From Selenomonas sp. TAMA-11512 (GTDB taxonomy: Bacteria; Bacillota; Negativicutes; Selenomonadales; Selenomonadaceae): DNA of 64,000 nt. Below are positions 19,092 through 28,005 of the stretch, piece by piece. The notes under the pieces were generated by a model that was not told the DNA's origin, searched no databases, and saw only the letters and a list, made by a program, of their open reading frames with translations. A program made the translations under genes and the position numbers. Location: assembly GCF_037076525.1 (NCBI RefSeq), contig NZ_AP029018.1, positions 1,116,001 through 1,180,000 on the forward strand, given 5' to 3'. Numbering within the stretch: position 1 is the first letter of the stretch; every line of letters begins with the position of its first letter.

Positions 19092-19823
19092 ATGAAAGAG
19101 GCAAAGATCTTCGGGTTGTCAATTGCTGCCGTTACAATGCAGGAAGCTGTAGCGGCGGCAAAGCGCATGATAGAAAATGGCCGTCCGAGTCTCATTGTCA
19201 CGGCGAATGCAGAGATGCTGATGCGCGCGACGCACGATGAAGAGCTCTACCGTGTGCTCGAGGGCGCGGATATCGTCGTTCCCGACGGCGCCGGCACCGT
19301 GTGGGCGGCGCATACATTGGGATATGAGATGCCGGAGCGCGTTGCGGGATTTGATCTTGTGCAGGAACTGATGCGTCTGGCACCTGCACAAGGCTGGCGG
19401 ATCTATCTCTTCGGCTCGGCTCCGGGCGTCGCGGAGGCGGCGAAGGCAGAGGCGGAACGCCTCTATCCGGGCATCGCGATTTGCGGTGTCCGAAACGGAT
19501 TCTTTACCGAAGAGGACGAGCCGGAAATCGTCGCGGAGATCAAGGAGGCAAAGCCGCATATCTTTCTCGCTGCGCTCGGTGTCCCGAAGCAGGAAAAGTG
19601 GCTGGATGCGCACATGGAGGAAATCGGAGCTCCGCTCTCCATCGGTGTGGGCGGAACGCTGGACGTCATGGCGGGTGTTATGAAGCGTGCACCGCTGTGG
19701 ATGCAGAAGGCAAAGCTGGAGTGGCTGTTTCGCGGGCTGATGCAGCCCAAACGCGCGGGACGACTGCTTGCGCTGCCGAAGTTCGTCATGAAAGTCTATG
19801 CCGAAAAGGCTGGGACGAAATAG
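19092..19823 (+). CDS. tagA: WecG/TagA/CpsF-family glycosyltransferase
   Basis: A 243-residue glycosyltransferase. The conserved blocks are ITVSAEM-like IVTANAEMLMRAT, ADIVVPDGAGTVWAA with the catalytic-base aspartate region, GWRIYLFGSAPGVAE, AALGVPKQEKWL and GVGGTLDVMAG. These enzymes transfer N-acetylmannosamine, or a uronic-acid equivalent, to lipid-linked GlcNAc in wall or envelope polymer synthesis. The ATG follows GAGGAGGGGAACGG. No partner teichoic-acid or ECA genes are adjacent; the neighbours are fliB and the phosphatidylethanolamine genes. The exact sugar is not deducible. Confidence 0.9.
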   Translation: MKEAKIFGLSIAAVTMQEAVAAAKRMIENGRPSLIVTANAEMLMRATHDEELYRVLEGADIVVPDGAGTVWAAHTLGYEMPERVAGFDLVQELMRLAPAQGWRIYLFGSAPGVAEAAKAEAERLYPGIAICGVRNGFFTEEDEPEIVAEIKEAKPHIFLAALGVPKQEKWLDAHMEEIGAPLSIGVGGTLDVMAGVMKRAPLWMQKAKLEWLFRGLMQPKRAGRLLALPKFVMKVYAEKAGTK

Positions 19824-19826
19824 ATA

Positions 19827-19855
19827 TGGACAAAGGCCGCAGGACGGTCTATAAT
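19827..19855 (+). promoter_or_regulatory. Promoter for psd-pssA
   Basis: TGGACA (19827-19832), a 17-bp spacer and a perfect TATAAT (19850-19855) begin four bases after the tagA stop codon and end about 75 bases before psd. This marks the phospholipid genes as a separate transcription unit. Confidence 0.7.
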
Positions 19856-19928
19856 ATCTTGGTTGATTACGTTAAAACAGGATTAAGGACTACTATGTGA
19901 ATAAACGATACGAAACGGAGGTGACGCA

Positions 19929-20567
19929 ATGCAGCGGATTATTGTATCGGAAGGCTATGTTTTTATCGGAGGCGCACTCATTCTGGCTGTGCTTTTAGGG
20001 CTTGGCGTACATTCCTATCTTGCTGTCCCGTTTGTGGTGCTGGCCTTTTACTTTGCGTATTTTTTTCGTAATCCGAATCGTCAGATCATCCCCGATCCGG
20101 ACGCCATCTACTCTCCGGCGGATGGAACGGTGACGGAGATTTCTCCTGTGGATGACGATGAATTTGTCCGTGAAAAGGCGAACAAAGTCGTCATCTTCAT
20201 GTCGGTTTTTAATGTCCATGTCAATCGCAGTCCGATGGATGGAGAGATCAAGCTGCAGAAGTATTTCTGCGGACGCTTCCGTCCTGCGTACAAGGATACG
20301 GTCGGTATGGAGAATGAGCACCATGTGCTCGGCATCGAAAATGACCGTATTCGTATCACGGTCAAGCAGATTGCGGGTATTCTTGCCCGTCGTATTGTTT
20401 CGTGGGTCTCGCTGAGCGACTCGCTGAAGCAAGGCGAAATCTACGGCATGATTCGATTCGGTTCGTGCCTTGAGGTTGTTGTGCCGATGGATGTGGAAAT
20501 TCTTGTACAAAAGGGCGAGAAGGTACAGGGTGGTAAGACCATATTAGGGAGGATGACCAATCGATGA
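19929..20567 (+). CDS. psd: Phosphatidylserine decarboxylase proenzyme (short form)
   Basis: A 212-residue proenzyme that self-cleaves between G178 and S179 (IRFGSCLEVVVP), generating the pyruvoyl group that decarboxylates phosphatidylserine to phosphatidylethanolamine. Two N-terminal membrane helices (about 10-45), then YSPADGTVTEI and FMSVFNVHVNRSPMDG, are the usual blocks of the short archaeal/Firmicute-like form. The ATG follows GGAGGTGACGCA. The stop overlaps the pssA start by four bases, so substrate-making and substrate-using enzymes are coupled. Confidence 0.95.
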   Translation: MQRIIVSEGYVFIGGALILAVLLGLGVHSYLAVPFVVLAFYFAYFFRNPNRQIIPDPDAIYSPADGTVTEISPVDDDEFVREKANKVVIFMSVFNVHVNRSPMDGEIKLQKYFCGRFRPAYKDTVGMENEHHVLGIENDRIRITVKQIAGILARRIVSWVSLSDSLKQGEIYGMIRFGSCLEVVVPMDVEILVQKGEKVQGGKTILGRMTNR

Positions 20568-21265
20568 GAAGCTTGATTCCCAATACGCTGACATCGCTGA
20601 ATCTTGTTTTCGGGATGTGCTCGATGATGGCAACGTATCAAGGGGACTATGTCTTCGGTGCAGTTTTTATCTTGTTGGCGCTCGTAGCGGACGGCCTTGA
20701 CGGGCGAGCAGCTCGCGCGTTCGGTGTTTCGGGAGAGCTCGGCAAGGAACTGGATTCTCTTTGTGATCTCGGATCTTTCGGCATCGCGCCGGCATTTCTT
20801 GCGTACAGCTATTGTCTGGCGTTCTATGGCCGGCTCGGACAGGCAGTCGCGATCATCTTTGCTCTCTGCGGCATGTGGCGATTGGCCCGCTTTAATGTCA
20901 ATGCGGATGTCGTTCACGGCTACTTTATGGGACTGGCGATTCCGGCAGGAGGCTGCGTCGTGGCGACTTCGATTTGGCTTTTCTCTTTGACGGGGACAGA
21001 CGCGACTATACTGTTGCCCTGCTTTCCTGCCGCAATGGTCGTTGTCTCCTATCTCATGGTCAGCGGCATTCACTATCCCAACTTCAAGGGGGATGGGGGA
21101 GAGAAGATCTATTTCGCTTCGAAGGTCTTTGCACTTCTTGTCTTTGCCGGGATTCTGTATCTTGGCAGAGAGGCGATTGTGCCCGCAATATTCTTAGGTG
21201 TCTTCGGGACATATATGCTTTTTGGTGTGTTTAACTATGCACTGCATCTTGTTAGCGGAAAGTAA
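20564..21265 (+). CDS. pssA: CDP-diacylglycerol-serine O-phosphatidyltransferase
   Basis: A 233-residue integral membrane enzyme making phosphatidylserine from CDP-diacylglycerol and serine. The CDP-alcohol phosphotransferase signature D-G-x2-A-R-x8-G-x3-D-x3-D is present as ADGLDGRAARAFGVSGELGKELDSLCD. About seven hydrophobic segments follow. It overlaps psd by four bases and is followed at 21 bases by a membrane glycosyltransferase, possibly in the same transcript. Confidence 0.95.
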   Translation: MRSLIPNTLTSLNLVFGMCSMMATYQGDYVFGAVFILLALVADGLDGRAARAFGVSGELGKELDSLCDLGSFGIAPAFLAYSYCLAFYGRLGQAVAIIFALCGMWRLARFNVNADVVHGYFMGLAIPAGGCVVATSIWLFSLTGTDATILLPCFPAAMVVVSYLMVSGIHYPNFKGDGGEKIYFASKVFALLVFAGILYLGREAIVPAIFLGVFGTYMLFGVFNYALHLVSGK

Positions 21266-21286
21266 TCAAACGAAGGAGAAGGACGA

Positions 21287-22552
21287 ATGAATTTTTACCC
21301 TTTTGATATCGTGATGCTGCCGCTGCAGGTGATTATTCTCCTATTTACCATTTACTATTTCTGCATCGGATTCTGCGGCATGTGGCGCCGCAGAGAAAGT
21401 AAGATTTTGACCCCGAAGAGCACGTTTGCCGTTATCGTGGCGGCGCATAACGAGCAGGCGGTCATCGGTCAGCTGTTGGAAAATCTGAAGGCTCTTGACT
21501 ATCCGAAAGAGCTCTATGACGTGTACGTCATTGCCGATAATTGCAATCCCGATGACAAGACGGCGGAGATTGCCGCGGCCGCGGGTGCCCTGGTACAGGT
21601 GCGCACGCATCCGACGAAGAAAAGCAAAGGCTACGCGATGGAATGGATGTTTGAGCGTCTTTTCAAGATGGAAAAGAAGTACGACGCGATTGTCGTCTTT
21701 GATGCCGATAACCTTGTGCATCCCCGATTCCTCCTTGAGATGAACAATCGCCTCTTAAAGGGAGATCAGATTATCCAGGGCTATCTCGACGCTAAAAATC
21801 CGTATGACACATGGGTGGCGGGTACGTTTGCCATCGCGTTTTGGGTTATCGATCACATTTCGCATCTTGCAAAGACGAACATCGGTCTGTCCGCCGTCCT
21901 CGGCGGTACGGGGATGTGCATACGCACCGAGGTGTTAGAGCGTCATGGCTGGCGCGCGACGTGCCTTACAGAGGACATGGAGTTCACGATGAAGTCTCTC
22001 GCGGAAGGCATCAAAACGACATGGGCGCACGACGCCATCGTCTACGATGAAAAGCCGCTGACGTTTATGCAGTCGTGGCGGCAGCGCAAGCGATGGGCGC
22101 AGGGGCAGTTTGATGTGGCGCATCGGTTCATTCCGAAGATGATCAAGGAAGGCTTCAGGCGCCGCGATATCCGCATCTGGGACGGCTGCCTCTATCTGCT
22201 GCAGCCGCATTTCCTGATGATATCGACGATCTTCATTATCATCAGCTATGTCCAGCTCGCGTTTCCTCCGTTTTACACGAATGTATATACGCTTGTGCCG
22301 TCGCAGCTGATGACGATCATCATGCTGGGACAGTACATCCTGCCGATGATCATCCTGTTGAAGATACAGGTCAAGTGGAAAGCTTGGTTCTACATGCTGC
22401 TCTATCCGGTATTCATCTACTCGTGGATTCCGATCATCTTCCTCGGGTTTATTCACCGCAATGAGCACGAATGGGCGCATACGCAGCACACGCGCTCCAT
22501 GAGCATGAATGACATCATGGGGAATGTCAAGAATACAAAGGATTTGCAATAA
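21287..22552 (+). CDS. Membrane-bound family 2 glycosyltransferase
   Basis: A 421-residue processive-type GT2. An N-terminal membrane helix (about 5-28) precedes a GT-A domain with FAVIVAAHNEQAVIG, VIADNCNPDD, VVFDADNLV (DXD-like metal site), TCLTEDMEFTMK (catalytic acid) and QRKRWAQGQ (the QxxRW acceptor motif). Three to four C-terminal membrane helices follow. This plan is shared by cellulose, hyaluronan and poly-GlcNAc synthases and by lipid glycosyltransferases. It comes after the phospholipid genes, so a glycolipid or exopolysaccharide product is possible. The specific product is not recognised. Confidence 0.88.
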   Translation: MNFYPFDIVMLPLQVIILLFTIYYFCIGFCGMWRRRESKILTPKSTFAVIVAAHNEQAVIGQLLENLKALDYPKELYDVYVIADNCNPDDKTAEIAAAAGALVQVRTHPTKKSKGYAMEWMFERLFKMEKKYDAIVVFDADNLVHPRFLLEMNNRLLKGDQIIQGYLDAKNPYDTWVAGTFAIAFWVIDHISHLAKTNIGLSAVLGGTGMCIRTEVLERHGWRATCLTEDMEFTMKSLAEGIKTTWAHDAIVYDEKPLTFMQSWRQRKRWAQGQFDVAHRFIPKMIKEGFRRRDIRIWDGCLYLLQPHFLMISTIFIIISYVQLAFPPFYTNVYTLVPSQLMTIIMLGQYILPMIILLKIQVKWKAWFYMLLYPVFIYSWIPIIFLGFIHRNEHEWAHTQHTRSMSMNDIMGNVKNTKDLQ

Positions 22553-22644
22553 ATATACAACGCACTGAAAGAGACCTGCTGCTTCTGAGGCGGAGGCGAG
22601 ACAGGAAACAGGGCGGCGAGGATAGAGAGATATGCATTAATAAA

Positions 22645-22690
22645 GGGGCTGTTGTGCGAAGTACAGGTATCGTGCTGCAGCCCTGTTTTC
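22645..22690 (+). terminator. Possible terminator after the GT2 gene
   Basis: GGGCTG (22646-22651) can pair with CAGCCC (22678-22683), extended by a G-U pair, with TGTTTTC following. The 26-base loop is long and may hold an inner helix. It separates the phospholipid/GT2 transcript from queD-queE. I tested it as a preQ1 riboswitch and do not see that consensus. Confidence 0.45.
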
Positions 22691-22715
22691 ATTGGAGGCA
22701 AGAGGAGTATACGAT

Positions 22716-23093
22716 ATGTATGAAATAAAAGTAAACGCGGAGTTCGAGGCGGCGCATCGCGTGGCGGGCTACCCGGGGAAGTGCGACCGTCTGCACGGAC
22801 ACAGCTGGAAGGTGGAAGCGATCGTACGGGGAAAAGAGCTCGATGCGCTTGGCATGCTCGTTGATTTCAAGGTCGTCAAAGGGGCGCTGAATGAAATTTT
22901 AGATACGATGGACCATCAGTATCTCAACGAGCTGGAGGCGTTCCAATCCGTCAATCCGACAGCGGAGCATCTGGCGGCGTATATTTACGGAAAGCTGAAG
23001 GCGAGCTCGCGGGATTGGGCGGACGGTAAGCTCCACGCCATCCGTGTCTGGGAATCGCCCCGCGCTTCCGTGACGTATAGTGAAGAGTCATGA
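22716..23093 (+). CDS. queD: 6-carboxy-5,6,7,8-tetrahydropterin synthase
   Basis: A 125-residue enzyme of the 6-pyruvoyl-tetrahydropterin-synthase fold catalysing the second step of queuosine precursor synthesis. Zinc ligands are H14, H27 and H29 (AAHRV, LHGHSW), and the catalytic cysteine is C23 (KCDRLHGH). The ATG at 22716 follows AAGAGGAG at nine bases; an in-frame TTG at 22692 lies inside the preceding hairpin region and is less likely. It overlaps queE by four bases. queC and queF are not in the window. Confidence 0.94.
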   Translation: MYEIKVNAEFEAAHRVAGYPGKCDRLHGHSWKVEAIVRGKELDALGMLVDFKVVKGALNEILDTMDHQYLNELEAFQSVNPTAEHLAAYIYGKLKASSRDWADGKLHAIRVWESPRASVTYSEES

Positions 23094-23818
23094 AGGAAAA
23101 TATCATCGAAGTGTTTTCCTCGATTCAAGGGGAGGGCAAATATGTCGGCTGCCGGCAGATCTTCCTGCGGCTAACGGGCTGCAATCTTTCCTGTCCTTAC
23201 TGCGATACGGATTTTGCCGCTGCGTCACACCCGACGTGTCAAGTGGAAACAATACCGGGAAGTCACCTGTTTAAGGAGCTGACGAATCCCGTCTCGCTGG
23301 ATGTCCTCGTGCAGGAGCTGCGGTCGCTTCTGACGGTGCCGCACCATTCGATAAGCCTGACGGGAGGAGAGCCGCTGCTGCATACGGCGTTCATCCGGGC
23401 GCTGGCGGAGGCAATGAAGGTGCCGATCTTCCTCGAGACGAACGGGACGCTCGCTGAGCGGCTCCGAGAAGTTCTCCCATATATTGCGCACATCAGCATG
23501 GATATCAAGCTTCCGAGCCTTGTGGGGGAGGATACACTTCCCCTGCACGAAGCGTTTCTGCAGGCGGCGAGAGAAAAGGACTGCTATGTCAAGCTTGTCG
23601 TCGCCGACAGCACGGAGGACGGGGAGATCGAGGATATTTGCCGACTTGTGCAGAGGGTGTCTCCCCGGTCGCTCGTCATCCTGCAGCCCGTGACTCCCTA
23701 TGGCGGCATAGAGGCGGCATCGCCGCGGCGAATGCTTGGATTGCAGGCATTGGCACTGCGATATCTCTCGGATGTGCGCATCATCCCACAGACACATCGG
23801 ATGATGAATCAGTTATAA
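23090..23818 (+). CDS. queE: 7-carboxy-7-deazaguanine synthase (radical SAM)
   Basis: A 242-residue radical SAM enzyme converting 6-carboxy-tetrahydropterin to 7-carboxy-7-deazaguanine. The cluster motif is CX3CX2C: C31, C35, C38 (GCNLSCPYCDTDFA), close to the N-terminus as typical of QueE. FSSIQGEGKYVG before it and SLTGGEPLL, LETNGT and ISMDIKLPS after it complete the fold. The ATG overlaps the queD stop (ATGA), so consecutive pathway enzymes are coupled. Confidence 0.95.
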   Translation: MKENIIEVFSSIQGEGKYVGCRQIFLRLTGCNLSCPYCDTDFAAASHPTCQVETIPGSHLFKELTNPVSLDVLVQELRSLLTVPHHSISLTGGEPLLHTAFIRALAEAMKVPIFLETNGTLAERLREVLPYIAHISMDIKLPSLVGEDTLPLHEAFLQAAREKDCYVKLVVADSTEDGEIEDICRLVQRVSPRSLVILQPVTPYGGIEAASPRRMLGLQALALRYLSDVRIIPQTHRMMNQL

Positions 23819-23925
23819 CCTGTTTTCCTTACCGGCCGGGGTATCCTTGCAGAGACGGATGAGTCAATGATTACCATAAACAGCCGGTGTAAAAGCGTAT
23901 ACGAGAAAGTCGGAAGGTGAATATT

Positions 23926-24993
23926 ATGCGAAACTATCATGTTGCGGTACTGGCCGGTGACGGCATAGGTCCGGAGGTTCTGGCGGAGGGCAAAAAGGTA
24001 TTGGAAGCCGTGAGCCGACTGGACGGCTGTTTTCAGGTTGCTTTTACCGACTTCCCGTGGGGATGTGAATACTATCTGAAGACAGGGGAAATGATGCCGG
24101 AGGACGGTCTGGATGTGCTTCGGGATTTTGATGCCGTCTACCTGGGGGCAGTCGGCTATCCGGGCGTGCCGGATCACATCTCCCTCGGCGGACTGCTGCT
24201 GCAGATTCGCCGAGGCTTTGACGAGTATATCAACCTGCGTCCCGTCAAGCTTCTTCGGGGAGCGCCCTGCCCGCTGCAGGGCGTGAATCGTGAAGATATC
24301 GACATGATCGTCGTGCGTGAAAACAGCGAGGGCGAGTATGCCAATGTAGGTGCCCGCCTCTATCCGGGCACGCCGCAGGAGATCGCGCTGCAGACAGGCG
24401 TGTTCTCAAGGAAGGGAACGGAACGGGTCATCCGCTATGCCTATGAGCTCGCGAAAAAAGAGGGCAAGACGCTTACGAGCATCAGCAAGGGCAATGCGCT
24501 CGGCTACTCGATGGTCTTTTGGGATGAAATCTTCGCGGAAGTCGGCAGGGAATATCCCGAGGTGGAGACGCACTCCCTCCTTGTGGATGCGGCAAGCATG
24601 TTCTTTGTCAAGGATCCCAAGCGGTTCCAGGTCGTCGTCACGAGTAATCTCTTCGGGGATATCCTGACCGATCTCGGCGCGGCAATCGCCGGAGGCATGG
24701 GGCTCGCTGCGGGAGCAAACCTCAATCCGGAGAAGAAGTTCCCATCGATGTTTGAACCGATTCATGGCTCGGCGCCCGACATTGCAGGGAAGGGGCTTGC
24801 CAATCCGCTCGCTGCCATCTGGTCGGTCAGCCAAATGCTGGATTTTTGGGGTGAAGAGGCATGGGGCCGCAAGGTCCTGCAGGCAATTGAAGCTCTTCTT
24901 GCCAAGAAGAGCGCACTGACGCCGGACTTAGGCGGCAGTGCGAAGACGCATGAAGTCGGAGCGGCTTTGATCAGGGAATTGGAAGCATTATAA
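23926..24993 (+). CDS. Tartrate / D-malate dehydrogenase-like enzyme (isopropylmalate dehydrogenase superfamily)
   Basis: A 355-residue NAD-dependent beta-decarboxylating dehydrogenase: VAVLAGDGIGPEV at the start, DAVYLGAVGYPGVPDHISL, the metal/substrate region around SNLFGDILTDLGAAIAGGMGLA, and FEPIHGSAPDIAGKG binding the cofactor. The substrate loop reads RENSEGEYANVG rather than the RELTGGIYFG of LeuB, which favours tartrate or D-malate dehydrogenase (TtuC/DmlA type) over leucine synthesis. No leuA, leuC or leuD is adjacent. I chose the ATG at 23926 because GGAAGG lies ten bases upstream; a GTG at 23917 is part of that site. Substrate is an inference from one loop. Confidence 0.8.
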   Translation: MRNYHVAVLAGDGIGPEVLAEGKKVLEAVSRLDGCFQVAFTDFPWGCEYYLKTGEMMPEDGLDVLRDFDAVYLGAVGYPGVPDHISLGGLLLQIRRGFDEYINLRPVKLLRGAPCPLQGVNREDIDMIVVRENSEGEYANVGARLYPGTPQEIALQTGVFSRKGTERVIRYAYELAKKEGKTLTSISKGNALGYSMVFWDEIFAEVGREYPEVETHSLLVDAASMFFVKDPKRFQVVVTSNLFGDILTDLGAAIAGGMGLAAGANLNPEKKFPSMFEPIHGSAPDIAGKGLANPLAAIWSVSQMLDFWGEEAWGRKVLQAIEALLAKKSALTPDLGGSAKTHEVGAALIRELEAL

Positions 24994-25006
24994 GCTGGGA
25001 GAATAC

Positions 25007-26626
25007 ATGTCACAGGAATTACAACAGGAAATCAAAAAGAGAAGGACGTTTGCCATTATCTCTCATCCGGACGCCGGTAAGACGACGCTGACAGAGAAGC
25101 TCCTGCTTTACGGAGGAGCCATTCACCTCGCCGGTTCGGTCAAGTCGCGCAAAACGCAGCGACATGCCGTCTCCGACTGGATGGAGATCGAGAAGCAGCG
25201 CGGTATTTCGGTCACGTCTTCGGTCCTGCAGTTCAATTACGACGATTTCTGCATCAACATCCTCGATACGCCCGGGCATCAGGACTTCTCGGAGGATACG
25301 TATCGCACGCTGATGGCAGTCGACAGCGCCGTTATGATTATCGATGTCGCAAAGGGCGTCGAGGCGCAGACGAAGAAGCTCTTCCGCGTCTGCCGGGAGC
25401 GCGGGATTCCCATCTTCACATTTGTCAATAAGCTTGACCGCTTTGGCAAGGCGCCGCTCGATTTGATGGATGAGCTGGAGAATGTTCTCGGTATTCGCTC
25501 GTATCCGATGAACTGGCCGGTGGGCGTCGATGGAAACTACAGGGGGGTCTACAATCGTCAGACGAAGGAGGTGGAGCTCTTCGCGGATGATATCAATCAC
25601 GGGCAGACGGAGCGCGAATCCATCATCGGAGCGTATGACGATGAGGGCTTTATGTCGCAGCTTGACGATGCTGTCCGCGCAGCGCTTGCCGATGATATTG
25701 AGCTGCTTGAAATGGCGGGGGAAGCGTTTGATCTCGAAAAGGTAGCGCATGGCGAGCTGACACCCGTGTTCTTCGGTTCGGCGATGACGAATTTCGGCGT
25801 CAAGGGCTTCCTGGAAGAGTATTTGCGTCTGGCGCCTCCGCCGCAGCCGCGCATGTCGAGTGACGGTCTCATTTCACCGGACGATGAGAAGTTCTCCGCG
25901 TTTGTGTTTAAAATACAGGCGAATATGAACCCCGCGCACCGTGACCGCCTTGCCTTTATACGCATCTGCTCGGGCAGGTTCGAGCGCAACATGAGCGTCT
26001 ATCACGACCGCAGCGGGAAGCCCATCAAGCTTGCGCAGCCGCAGCAGTTCCTGGCGCAGGACAGGCAGATCATCGAAGAGGCGTATCCGGGAGATATTGT
26101 CGGCCTGTTTGATCCCGGAATCTTCGGTATCGGAGATACGATCTGCGACAGTGCGCGCAGGTTCAGCTATGAGGATTTTCCCGTGTTTCCGCCGGAAAAG
26201 TTCGCTCGCGTCTCGGCAAAGGATACGATGAAGCGAAAGCAGTTCGTCAAGGGCGTCATGCAGCTGACGCAGGAGGGAGCGATACAGCTCTTCGTGCAGG
26301 CGGGCGCGGGGTCGGACTCCTACATTGTCGGCACCATCGGCACACTTCAGTTTGAGGTCCTCGAGTATCGTCTGAAGAACGAGTACGGCGTCGATATCGT
26401 GATGCAGATGCAGCCGTTTGAGGTGGCGCGCTGGCTCGCGCGAGAGGATGGTGCCGAGATCCTGCCAAGTTCTTTGAAGGGCGCTGACAGAGGCATGTTT
26501 GTCTACGATCGAAGAGAAAATCCCGTGCTTCTTGTCAATAATGAGTGGGCGCTTGGATGGATTCAGGATAATAATCCGGATATTGAGCTCTACAATGTGC
26601 CTGTTGACAGAAAGGCTATCGATTGA
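25007..26626 (+). CDS. prfC: Peptide chain release factor 3
   Basis: A 539-residue translational GTPase that removes RF1 and RF2 from the ribosome after termination. G1 is SHPDAGKTT, and switch II is DTPGHQDFSEDTYR with FVNKLDRFG as G4; the segment RKTQRHAVSDWMEIEKQRGISVTSS is distinctive for RF3. The length matches the family. It starts 13 bases after the dehydrogenase stop. The stop codon overlaps the -35 box of the purE promoter. Confidence 0.96.
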   Translation: MSQELQQEIKKRRTFAIISHPDAGKTTLTEKLLLYGGAIHLAGSVKSRKTQRHAVSDWMEIEKQRGISVTSSVLQFNYDDFCINILDTPGHQDFSEDTYRTLMAVDSAVMIIDVAKGVEAQTKKLFRVCRERGIPIFTFVNKLDRFGKAPLDLMDELENVLGIRSYPMNWPVGVDGNYRGVYNRQTKEVELFADDINHGQTERESIIGAYDDEGFMSQLDDAVRAALADDIELLEMAGEAFDLEKVAHGELTPVFFGSAMTNFGVKGFLEEYLRLAPPPQPRMSSDGLISPDDEKFSAFVFKIQANMNPAHRDRLAFIRICSGRFERNMSVYHDRSGKPIKLAQPQQFLAQDRQIIEEAYPGDIVGLFDPGIFGIGDTICDSARRFSYEDFPVFPPEKFARVSAKDTMKRKQFVKGVMQLTQEGAIQLFVQAGAGSDSYIVGTIGTLQFEVLEYRLKNEYGVDIVMQMQPFEVARWLAREDGAEILPSSLKGADRGMFVYDRRENPVLLVNNEWALGWIQDNNPDIELYNVPVDRKAID

Positions 26627-26652
26627 CAGACGTTCTTCTTTTTTGATAAAAT
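26623..26652 (+). promoter_or_regulatory. purE promoter
   Basis: TTGACA (26623-26628), an 18-bp spacer and TAAAAT (26647-26652) overlap the prfC stop codon. The leader to purE is only about 25 bases, so it leaves no room for a purine riboswitch. This should drive purE-purC and, past the internal terminator, possibly the rest. Confidence 0.8.
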
Positions 26653-26684
26653 AAAAGAAGTAAAACAAAAGGGAGGATTCCTAG

Positions 26685-27170
26685 ATGAAGGTTGCCATTT
26701 TCATGGGAAGCGACTCGGACTGGCCACTGATGAAGCCCGCGGCTGAGACGCTCAAGGAGTATGGCGTGGAGGTCGATGTGCTGGTTGCGTCGGCTCACAG
26801 AACGCCGGAGAAGGTACACAGCTATGCCAAATCGGCACGTGAAAACGGTGTAGGCGTCATCATTGCAGCCGCCGGCGCCGCAGCACATCTGGCAGGGGTT
26901 ATTGCCAGCTGTACGACGCTGCCGATCGTCGGCGTGCCCATTAACGCCACGCCCCTGAATGGCATGGACGCGCTCCTCTCTACAGTGCAGATGCCGTCGG
27001 GGATACCTGTCGGCACGATGGCGGTCAACGGTGCGAAAAACGCCGCCATTTTTGCCGTCCAGATTTTGGCGGTGCAGGATAAGGCCTTACAGGACAAGTT
27101 GACTGCCGCGCGCAGGAAGATGGTGGAGGACGTTGAGAAAAAGGCGGCTCGTGTCGCCGCACAGTTATAA
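26685..27170 (+). CDS. purE: N5-carboxyaminoimidazole ribonucleotide mutase
   Basis: A 161-residue class I PurE. It moves the carboxylate of N5-CAIR to carbon 4 in de novo purine synthesis. The motifs [30 protein letters not shown] and SMPXGXPV-like [13 protein letters not shown] are intact. No purK is adjacent; it may be elsewhere. The ATG follows GGGAGGATTCCTAG. It is the first of five or six clustered purine genes. Confidence 0.96.
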   Translation: MKVAIFMGSDSDWPLMKPAAETLKEYGVEVDVLVASAHRTPEKVHSYAKSARENGVGVIIAAAGAAAHLAGVIASCTTLPIVGVPINATPLNGMDALLSTVQMPSGIPVGTMAVNGAKNAAIFAVQILAVQDKALQDKLTAARRKMVEDVEKKAARVAAQL

Positions 27171-27185
27171 AAGGAGATATTCAGC

Positions 27186-27899
27186 ATGTCAAAAAAACTT
27201 CTGTACGAGGGTAAGGCAAAGATTATCTATGAGACGGAAAATCCGGATGAACTGCTTGTCTACTATAAGGATGATGCAACGGCCGGCAATGGCGCCAAGA
27301 AGGGCACAATCGTCGACAAGGGTATCATGAACAACAAGATTACGACGTTCTTCTTTGACCTGCTCGCGAAGAAAGGAATTGAGCATCACTACCTCAAGGT
27401 TCTTTCCGACCGCGAGGTGCTTGTCAGGAAGCTGGAGATCATTCCGCTCGAGGTTGTCGTCCGCAACATTGCCGCGGGTTCTCTCGCAGCGCGTCTCGGC
27501 CTCAAAGAGGGTACGCCGATGAAGTGCCCGATTGTCGAACTCTACTACAAGAACGATGATCTCAACGATCCCATGATCAACCATTATCACATCAAGGCGA
27601 TGGAGATGGCGTCCGAGGCGGAGATCAAGACGGTGGAGGAAGCGGCGCTCCGCGTCAATGAGATCCTCGTCGACTACCTCAAGACAAAGGACATCACGCT
27701 TGTGGACTTCAAGCTTGAATACGGCCGTGACGGCAATGGCAAGATCATCCTTGCTGACGAGATTTCGCCGGATAACTGCCGCTTCTGGGACAGCAACACG
27801 AACGAAAAGCTGGATAAAGACCGCTTCCGTCGTGATATGGGCAACGTCGAGGATGCCTATAAGGAAATTCTCAAGCGCCTTACCGGCGAAGTGAGATAA
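27186..27899 (+). CDS. purC: Phosphoribosylaminoimidazole-succinocarboxamide synthase (SAICAR synthetase)
   Basis: A 237-residue enzyme joining aspartate to CAIR with [76 protein letters not shown] and [12 protein letters not shown] are the usual blocks. It starts 15 bases after purE with AAAAGGAGATATTC. It is followed by a strong hairpin and T9 tract before purM, so its dosage may differ from the downstream genes. Confidence 0.97.
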   Translation: MSKKLLYEGKAKIIYETENPDELLVYYKDDATAGNGAKKGTIVDKGIMNNKITTFFFDLLAKKGIEHHYLKVLSDREVLVRKLEIIPLEVVVRNIAAGSLAARLGLKEGTPMKCPIVELYYKNDDLNDPMINHYHIKAMEMASEAEIKTVEEAALRVNEILVDYLKTKDITLVDFKLEYGRDGNGKIILADEISPDNCRFWDSNTNEKLDKDRFRRDMGNVEDAYKEILKRLTGEVR

Positions 27900-27946
27900 A
27901 TGCATCCATCCGCCTGAGCAGACGGAGGGTCAAACGGCATGACGGC

Positions 27947-27991
27947 AAGGAGTTGTTACATTCTATACCATGTGACAACTCCTTTTTTTTT
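27947..27991 (+). terminator. Strong intrinsic terminator inside the purine cluster
   Basis: AAGGAGTTGTTACA (27947-27960) pairs with TGTGACAACTCCTT (27971-27984), with one G-U pair and a ten-base loop, and the stem runs into nine consecutive T. It lies between purC and purM, and only 14 bases separate the T run from the purM start. It is either the operon end, with a promoter for purM not recognised, or an attenuator. Confidence 0.88.
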
Positions 27992-28005
27992 AGCAGGAGG
28001 CAGAT

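Noticed and set aside
22640-22715. Possible preQ1 riboswitch before queD-queE
   Set aside because: The hairpin lacks the preQ1 aptamer consensus and looks more like a terminator of the preceding gene.
26629-26684. Possible purine riboswitch before purE
   Set aside because: The leader after the promoter is only about 25-30 bases, far too short for the aptamer.
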